Made by a program: the position numbers and the translations under genes. Shown one piece after another: positions 52,715 through 62,539 of a stretch of 64,000 nucleotides of DNA. Where the stretch lies: the NCBI GenBank assembly GCA_964036315.1, contig OZ038480.1, positions 16,428,844 through 16,492,843 of the forward strand, given 5' to 3'. Each line of letters begins with the position of its first letter. Positions within the stretch are counted from its first letter, which is position 1. The notes beneath the pieces are model-generated. The model did no database searches, was not told where the DNA came from, and worked only from the letters and a program-made list of their open reading frames with translations. The DNA comes from Acanthosepion esculentum. Lineage: Eukaryota; Mollusca; Cephalopoda; Sepiida; Sepiidae.

Positions 52715-55700
52715 AATTTAAACAATTCATGGTTGTTTTTCTTCAGTCTGACAATATTTCTTATTACTGTGACACAATGGAACCTGGCCATAGCTTAGAA
52801 CAAAGTGGACTGTAAATGATTTGATTTTATCTGTGCTGGGTTTCACGTCTTTGTCAATCAAAGGTTTCCAACCTCGTTTGCATTCTCCCCCATTTTCAAA
52901 TGGAAAATTCTATACTGCCTACCTGTATAGTAAATTTTCAAAATCAAACCAAAATTGTTTGGCAAAAGTTTATAATTGGTTCATAACTAACTTTATGATG
53001 TAGCAAAAAAATATCAGAGGAAAGTAACTAATAATTTGGTAGCTGCTGATGCGAATACTGTATTAAAGAATAAACAAGAAAAGTGACCATTGAAAATGAT
53101 ATAATTTAGTTTTATGGTTAGGATTAACCAATATAAACTTTGACAAAAAAATTAAACTCTTTTTGTTCATAATTATAAAATTAAAATATTTTTTTGTTGT
53201 TCTTGGTTTTCCCTTATCTGATTTATATCCAAAAAAATGTTAAGACCTATTTGAATATTAATGACCCTTGTCCAAACTATAGAAAATGCCAAGATATTTG
53301 TTGTTTGTGGATATATTTATTTATACCTTATCTAGGAATGTAACCCAGTTATTTCCATTTAGCCTCCTGATTTTTTTGCTTGTATTTTTATATCTCTCTT
53401 TGCATATCTCCTTTTGAATATTTTTTTTTCAGGTCACATATGTTGAAATACATTTTTTTAATACTCATAATCCTATATTGCCCACCAAAATTTCCAATTG
53501 CCCACCATTTTCTGTTCTGTTTTTATTTTCCCATCCAACACCGGTGGGCGATAAGTCCCAGGTTGAGAAACCCTGCCATAGACGATGGATAGTAATAATT
53601 ATATCGGCCTTATTCTCATTGAATCTTCTTTGCTTAGTCTAAGTGTAAGTTCTTTGTTAACAGTCTCTTCTCTTGCACTTCTTGCTTGTGGAACTCTCAA
53701 AAAATGACCATTGAAAACTATATAATTTAGTTTTATGGTTAGGATTAACAAATGTAAATTTTGACAAAAAATCAAACTCTTTTTGTTCATAATTATAAAT
53801 TATGAACAAAAAGAGTTTAATTTTCAAATTAAAATCAATATACGTTACTAGCAACTAATAAAAATTCAGCAAATATTTTTTTGTTGTTCTTGGTTTTCCC
53901 TTATCTGATTTATATCCAAAAAATTGTTAAGAACTATATGAATATTAATGACCCTTGTCCAAACTATAGAAAATGCCAAATATTTGTTGTTTGTGGATAT
54001 ATTTATTTATATCTTATCTAGGAATGTAACCCAGTTATTTCCATTTAGCCTCCTGATTTTTTTGCTTGTATTTTTTGTATACAAGTTCTTTGCATATCTC
54101 CTTTTGAATATTTATTTTTCAGGTCACATATGTTGAAATACATTTTTTTAATACTCATAATCCTATATTGCCCACCAAAATTTCCAATTGCCCACCATTT
54201 TCTGTTCAGGCGCTCATCACCCATCCAACAGTTGAAATCCCCCACTGGTGTGTGATATCACCGAGGTTGGGAAAACCTGGTGTAGACAGTAAAATTAAGT
54301 GCCATTCGACTTGAAGGTGGCGAGTTTTGGTTACAAGTTTTTATATAGTCAGATTGCATAATAGATTGTTCGGTGGTAATCTGTGTATTCTGATGTAGAG
54401 ACAAGTAGAGGAATGGTAAGAAAGAGTTGGAGTTCTTGCTGGCTGAAGGGAAAATTTGGTCCGTTAGTCTGTCCTGAAAGAAAGATAGAAGTAGCAGTAA
54501 AGATGTCACAAACGTCACCTATCTATCCCCAGACTCTTCCAGGTGAATTCATAAATAAATAACCAAATTTATTGAAGCCACTTGTATTTTCCTTTCTTGC
54601 TATGGTGTTATTTCACCTTTTGTTCCCTTGTAAATGCAAATCAGGATTTTCTCAGTTTTTTTGTGCATCCCAATGCAGATGAAAATTGAAACACAACATG
54701 GGATGCTATGAAAGACTTTATGAGGGCTGTTGTGGTTGTATGCTTACATTTCTATAAACATATGTTTATAGTAATAAGCAATCTCCTCAGTCCTGACCTG
54801 GCACCTCGGTATAAGTCACTTTTCCATTGCCATAACATAGTGTCCTTGTTCTTTTTCTATAAATATTTATATGGTAATTGTTCTGATGAGCTTTTCTCTT
54901 TGGTACTTTGACTTCATGAATTTAAGTGTAATACTAGATTGCCAGTTAGGTCTCATTATTTTACTGTTGATTCTGCTTAGTCTAAGTGTAAGTTCTTTGT
55001 TAACAGTCTCTTCTCTTGCACCTCTAGCTTGTGGAACTCTTATCCGGCTTCTTGCTTTCCCGTCAGCTACAATCTTTCAAAAATTTAAATGCAACATCAA
55101 TCATCATATTCTGTCTCTTTGAATTTTGCTCTTTTAATGTCTCCTCTCTCCTCAACAGATTCTTTCACTCTCAGTAACCTCTTGCATCTTAGTGGCTTTA
55201 TTCCCTTGTTTGAGATGAAATGATAAAAAAATTCCATTAATTGCTTATATTTGTCTTTGTGTGTATCTATGTGTGTGTCATGTAAATGAATTTTAAGACA
55301 AAGGTTTGCAAACTTATTTCTTTTGTTTGCAGGTAAATGGTGTACGCTGGCACCAGTGTACATATTGTACAAAGGAATTTAAGAAACCTAGTGATCTTGT
55401 ACGGCATATACGTATTCACACTCATGAGAAGCCATACAAGTGTAACCAGTGTTTCCGTGCATTTGCTGTAAAGAGCACCCTCACTGCACATCTGAAGACT
55501 CACACAGGAGTCAAAGAATATAAGTGTGATGCCTGCAATAAAATGTTCTCTACATTGGGGAGTCTTAGAGTTCATTCCCGCTTACATACTGGTAAGTAAA
55601 ATTAATTTCTCTAGAGTCTCTGATGTTTTCAGCAAAGTTTATAAAAAATAACTCTTTGAAGCATGTAATTTTGGTAATTTTTTTAGTACAATTTAGATGT

Positions 55701-58700
55701 CACCAATTTGGCTATACAATTGTGTCGAGTTGTGTTTCGGTTATATTCTAGAAAATATGGATATAAATCAACCCTGCTGTAAATTGACCATTACAGAATG
55801 AAATGAAATGTAATGGTTGGCTGCTCATTTCTGAGTATAACCATTTGCTAGTGTGACTAGCTAATCCCTCTTGCAGACGCTTGCTCAGGCACATCTGTGT
55901 TTTTTCAGTATCCACAGAGCTGACCTGCAACTATACTGAGCAGACCTTAGTTGTAGTTTCTGAGGGAGATCACATAATCTGGCGTGATCTTATATCCAAA
56001 TCCTTGGTCGTGATGACTTGTGACTTTGTGCAAGCACAACAATTGATGGTTCTTGAACAGTTTCGTCTGCTCATTTTCACTTGTAAGACTTGAATCAACA
56101 AGTGGTATGGCTTCCAGGCACTTTCCAATGGGGCTATACAATGGGATCATCTTCCCAGGCTGTCTTGAAGTCCTTGCCCTAATAAAACGACCATGGTGAG
56201 ATCTGAATCCAGATTTGAATCTATGAATGGAAATATGCATACTGCTCAACATAAGATATCTTAATACATATGTCCTACTTACATTTGTATCATAGTTAAT
56301 AAAATATAAATACTGTACTATATAGTACAAATAAAAAATGTACATACACATTTAATAATAGTAATAAGACTATGGATTTTTATTTTATTTTATATAGCCA
56401 ATGAAACACTGTATATTTGTAGATCTTAGCCAATGAGATATTCTCAAAAAAAAGACCAGGTAAAAGGGATTTCATGCTGGTTGTTGGTGCTCCATATGCA
56501 ATTGAAACTAAATAAAATTTTATAAAGTACAGCTTTTATTTTATTTATAGAGAGAGTACACATTAAAACAACATTAAGAAATATATGTCTATATTGTAGA
56601 TTTCAGTTACAATATATGTACTCTACTATAAGTTGGGTTTCTACTGAGTACCATTTATACAGCTGACCATACAGTCACTTTCTTATAGTTTTTGAGTTCA
56701 GGTTTTGAATGCTTCATGCCATTGCCTTAATGCCAACTAATATCTACCTGGGCTTAACATTTTTATTAAGCTTTAATAGAGAGATATGTATCTGTGATCA
56801 GACATTGATTGGTTGGTTTTAAGCTAATGCATGGCTTTATATGGAAGTGTATTGTACAATTGGTAGAAAAGAAGAAAAATATGATAAAAATAACAAATAA
56901 GTTTATTTTTTCTGTTTTGCAATTAAGTTGCAAATGATATGAACAATCTGGTTTTGACTACAGTGGAACCTTGGTTATCGGCCATAATCCATTCCAGAAA
57001 GTCGGCCAAATGGCGAGGTAATATTTGCATAAGAAATAATGTAAATCTAATTAATCCATTTTACACACCCAAAAATATTAACAAAAAATATGTTTTATAC
57101 AGAATAACTATAGTTTTGAGTGCAGAAAACAACAATAATAATAATAACAATAATAAAAACAACAATAATAATAATAACAATACTATAGTTTTGAGTGCAG
57201 AAAACAACAATAATAAAAACAACAATAGTAAAAACAAAAATAATAATAATAACAATAATAAAAACAATAATAATAAAAACAACAATAATAAATATAAGTG
57301 ACAAATAAATAGAATAAATGAACATTTGACTTCACCATACCTTTATTAAAGATTCTTGTTGGTGTATGTAAGATGGTGAGTAGGAGGAGGGAGGAAAGGT
57401 GTTATTGGTTGGAAGAGGAATCCCCCCCTCCTTCCACAAAGATTTCAGGTAAATCTTTTTCTGGGGTTATTTCCTTTTTCTGTTTTTGTGTCACTAGAAC
57501 CTACTTGAGACTGATTGAATTCCTCTTTCACTAAAAACCTGTCCAGAGAGTGTTGTTTTCGTTTTCTGTGTGTAAAATTTGCCTGAAATATGACAAGGCA
57601 TTGTCATTAAACATGACAGCTTTTTGTTATGGCGATATTTTTCAAGAAACACTTTACACCATACTCCATTTGAACAAATGTTCTTAATCACCAAAAAAGG
57701 CACATTCTCTCCTCTTCCTCTGAATCTATTTTCCTCAGCTGCCATTTGTTGCTGCTCTCGCTGAAAGTTTTGAAGTTCTTCAGTGATCAGCTCTTCACTG
57801 TAACCTCCACGAGCTCCTTCACCACTCAATTCAAAACCAATGACTTCCCCAAAGATATTCTCAGAACTTTCTTTGGGCTCATGGTGGTTTATTTAACAGT
57901 AAAGCTAAATCAAAAATACTAAAACACTATTTAAAATGGAAATTTTCAGACCAATCATAGTGGAGATGCTGACTTAGTGAGAGAAAAAGGCAGACTGAGT
58001 CATGCAAATACTTGATGCTTTGTCTGGATGCTTGGCTTGCAGATGTCACATGGCAGCAAGTGAACAGGAATGTACAGGTTCATAATGGATGGATTTCCTT
58101 GCTCGATATCCAAGGAGATATACAATTTCTGAGACGTATTTTCATTGAAAAAAGGGGACAATAACTGAGAACAGAGGTGCTAGATAACCAAGATTCCACT
58201 GTAGTTCCTTATGACTGCAACTCACTTTTGAGTCTTGATGAAGTTCATTTGTAAGTTGAGACAGGAGTTGACAAAACCTTGGTGTCACCATCTGGAGGAT
58301 GCAAAAAGCCAAATGTTTTGAGTTGATTGTGATGGTCAACAATAGATGGAAAAAATGGATGTGGAATAAGTCTGCTACAGATAAAAAGGCCATGTTTTGG
58401 TACAGTAATATTAAATGGTAGAGAGATGTTTTTCATGATTAAAAAGATATACTAAGATTGTGATTAAAAATACTGGTCACAAGAGGAAATTAGTTTCTCA
58501 ATGAAGAAGTTGGTTATTAGATATGTATGGATAGAACTGGTTCTTTCTGGGTGAGGCATGATGCTACCAAGTTTCTGTTCTAGGAAGGAATTACTTGGAT
58601 TGATTTTCAGTCAAATGTGTTGTAAATGTTGAAAGATTTTTATAAAGATTAGTGTTATAATCATCTTCCTCCTCACTGGTGACAAGCACGCTTTATTTAT

Positions 58701-60855
58701 ATGTGCACAAAATCCAATCTGTGAAATATGTTAAGAAGTTCCTGCTGTCATTTTAAGAATTTTAATCATTTTAAAGGCATAATTATGACTGTTTTGGTAA
58801 TGTCTGCTTCGGTCATGGATATTTGATTATAAGCATGTAAACAGTCTAACATTGAAAATAATTTTTCTTACATTAACACTAGTCCTCATCTTTGTTGTTA
58901 CTATTGAATTGGTATGGTCTCAATGCTATATATCAGTGGCAATAATAACAACAAAGATGAAGATATATCTGAATATAAATAACACAAATAGTGATAGCCC
59001 TTCATCCCCCAAAAATGCAGACAGAAATAATTTTTCAGTTTTGCAAAGCTAGAACAAAATTTTGTATATGGGGAATGGGAGATCTGTCTGGTACAGTAAA
59101 TAATGTCTGTCTGCTCATATATGAGTATGCCTGTCTTGTAGTGTGGCTTTCCAATCCCTATTACAGATGCCTGCTCATGCACATTGATATTTGTTCAACA
59201 CCCACAGAGCACACTTGCAATTTATACTGCAACTATGCTGAGCAGACCGTAGTTACAGTTTTTGGAAGAGAGTGCATTATCTGGTGTGATAAACAGTCTG
59301 AACAAGGTCAGCACATCCAAACCCTCGGTCACAATGACTTGTGACTTTGTGCTAGCTCAATCACTAATGACTTCCAAATAATGCCATCTACCTAATTTCA
59401 CTCATGAGGCTTGGGTCAACCCATGGTATGATTTGAAAGAACTGCACACTGTGATCGCCTCTACAGGCCGACAATATCAAGAAGTCACCTTCCTGACAAA
59501 TCGACCAGGGTGAGATTTGAACCCGAGTCTAATGGTTGGAAAGCAAATGTTTTATCCACTCGGCCATGTGCCCATTCTGGTAAAAGTAATTCTATTGAGA
59601 ACACACTATAATCATATAACTGCCGGTATTGGCTGTTTTTATTTTATTTAATTTTGGGGTGAGGAAGATCATTTTCAGAGTTGATGCTCTACAATTTCTT
59701 GATGGATAAATTTATTTTCGATTTGTGCATCTTTTGGAATTATGCTTTAACTATTGTGACTTATTTGAGATCACCCCCCTATGCAAGGCAGTAAAGCTTC
59801 TAAGACACAACGGATTGCTGGGTGTGGAAGAAGTAGAAACCGAAACATTACTAAGGAGCGAGAACAAAAGAAGAGTAATCAGGAGGACAGTAGATAACGA
59901 TTGACATTTCATTTAAGTTTTTGAAGATTAAAGTTGGCTGGAAAGCATGAAACCGAAAGGGGTGAGGCAACCTTACAGTGACAGGAAAGTGAATGAAGCT
60001 GATGAATGTTTGGCTGTTGCATGGACAGGTTGATTTGTTGCAGTGCGCTTTTGCAATGCATCATTTGTTCTCATGTGTCTATATGTTTACCATACACACT
60101 ATGGATTTTTTGTTTAACAATAATTTTTTTAATCTTATAATAATATTGTTTAGCAATACAATGTTAAGTGGGAACATACTGTATTGAGAGACAGCATTGA
60201 ACTTGATATTCGTTCAAATAACTACATTTCAAACATTATTTTCTATTGTTTTTTTTTCTTCCTTTTCCAGGAGCAAAGCCATTTGAGTGTACTCAGTGTG
60301 AGAGAAAATTTCGAACATCAGCCCATCTGAAGAGCCATATATTATCCCATTTCAAAGAAATCACTTTGCCAAAGAAACCACGAAGGCCAGTACGAAAACC
60401 CTCCAAGCCAGACATTCCACTGCCAGAAATTGCTCTCCAAGAACCAATCTTGATCACAGATACAGGTGAGTTGTTAACTTTCTTACCACCTGTTTTGTCT
60501 CTTTAGTCTTTAAGCATTAAGAGAAGTATAACCTGATGTTTATAGCTGAAGGGCCCAGTAATCTTTTGGTAACTATCTATATGAAAAAAGGCCTTGTTTT
60601 GCATTTCATATAAGTAGATATGCAAAATAAATACATTAATATTCATTCATGCATTCTTTTGTTTGGAAGTAAGCAAAAAAAACAATGAGTATCAATAATT
60701 TTATATTGATTGACTAATCTTTGTGAAATTGGCTGAGTTAATGCTTAAGGGGAAATAACTGCTGAAAAATAAAAAATGCTTTCAATTAATATAAATTTGT
60801 GTTTTTTCTTTTGCTTCATGAGAATGCATACTTTTACTATTAAAACTAACAGAGG

Positions 60856-60901
<46 letters not shown>

Positions 60902-61935
60902 CTTCTGTATACAAGTTGTAGTACTGTACATTTTCTAGTAGTAGTTTGACCTTTTAATCTGAAAAAAAATCTAATCAAAATTGTGAGAAGACACATGCTG
61001 ACATTATACCTCTCTGTAGCAACAGATGGTATTGTATGTACCAGGATAACTTTTATATTGGACTTATTGATTTTATAACTTCTGGTAGAGATTTAGGTGT
61101 TATTCATGGCACCAAGCACTGCCATATTTATTTAAGACAGTTGAAGCATTGAAAAGAATTTGACCTGTGAGGCTTCTGTGTAAATTTTGAGTGTTGACTC
61201 ATGCTTTACAAAAAGTTTTAAATTCATAAAGCAATTAATAAATTTATGTTATTTTTATTTTATTTGAGGTTTGTAGTTAGATTTTAGGTTTCTGTTGCAC
61301 TGAATAGAATAATCAAACGAAAGTTGTCAATGAACTATAATACTTAAGACACGGACAACACATATAAGATTTGCCAATAGTGTGTAGAAAAAGTAGTCAA
61401 CTGCTAGAAATGAGTCTCGGGTGCTTTTTTGTCAATTTCTGTGAGTGAATTTCACAATTAATTTTCAACTGCAGGATATCTACCAATCACCCCATGCGGT
61501 CAGAATTTAATGTGGGGTATCCAAGCCCATAGGCTCGGCCAAAAATTCCTCGTAGACCCCATGTAAAATGGGGTTGGGTAGCTGTTTCCTAAGATGAGAC
61601 TCTGCCCTTTGATATAGCCTCATCTGGGGATCCTCTCTGCCTCCAGGCAGAGAATTTGACCAGCACAGCTGGAGACAAATTTCTAACTGCTGACCAACAT
61701 ACAGTATTTGCTACTGTATTTATGTGAATGGGGACATACCCATTATTGTCCGTAGGTATGCTACAACAGTTTCTATGAACCCATAGATTTTAAAGAAATG
61801 ATAGGTGTACAATCCATGGGTCATAAGTGTTTTGTCAGGTTGTTACTGCATTACAATGAACAATACCATTTAATAATCTAATCTAAGCTGGCGTTGGAAC
61901 ATGGCAGTCTGACTGAAGGAATTTATATTTAAATT

Positions 61936-62001
<66 letters not shown>

Positions 62002-62488
62002 TTATATTAATCAGTTATAAGTAAAAAGAAATTTAAAGTCAGTGTTATTAAATATAAAATAGAAAGGTAAGAGTTGATTTATTATTGTCAAAACCCCATT
62101 TTAATTCATAGATGAAAAAAAATTCCACTTATGTTAGAAACTTGTGATTAGCTTTTGACTTTTAGTATTTGTTTCACACACAGGCCTAATCCAGCAACCA
62201 TCACGCAACAATCTTTTTAATAACTACCTCAATGAAATCACCCCTGACCGTCCACACAAATGCGGCTATTGTCAAAGAGGCTTCAAAAAATCTAGTCACC
62301 TTAAACAACATGTCCGATCTCATACAGGTAAGAAGTTACCTTTTCTTTTATGTCTGTAGATCCTTCTGATGAAATTGGGTGTCAGCAGAGTTTATTCTTG
62401 TCTTGAAATAGAATGTGTTTTTTATTTTACTTTAGCTTTCAGAAAAGATCTCTTCTCAAACAATAGCCTGTTACTCAGTGCTTTGTGC

Positions 62489-62539
<51 letters not shown>

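Noticed and set aside
55947..56351. 134-codon minus-strand open frame
   Set aside because: Overlaps decayed SINE family G and ends in AT-rich sequence; no family resemblance.
56939..57301. 120-codon asparagine-rich frame
   Set aside because: Translation of an AAC/AAT triplet tract inside a pogo-like transposon.
59500..59575. Functional tRNA gene on the minus strand
   Set aside because: A and B boxes are recognisable but the acceptor and anticodon stems do not pair cleanly and the sequence continues into a repeat family; treated as a SINE head.
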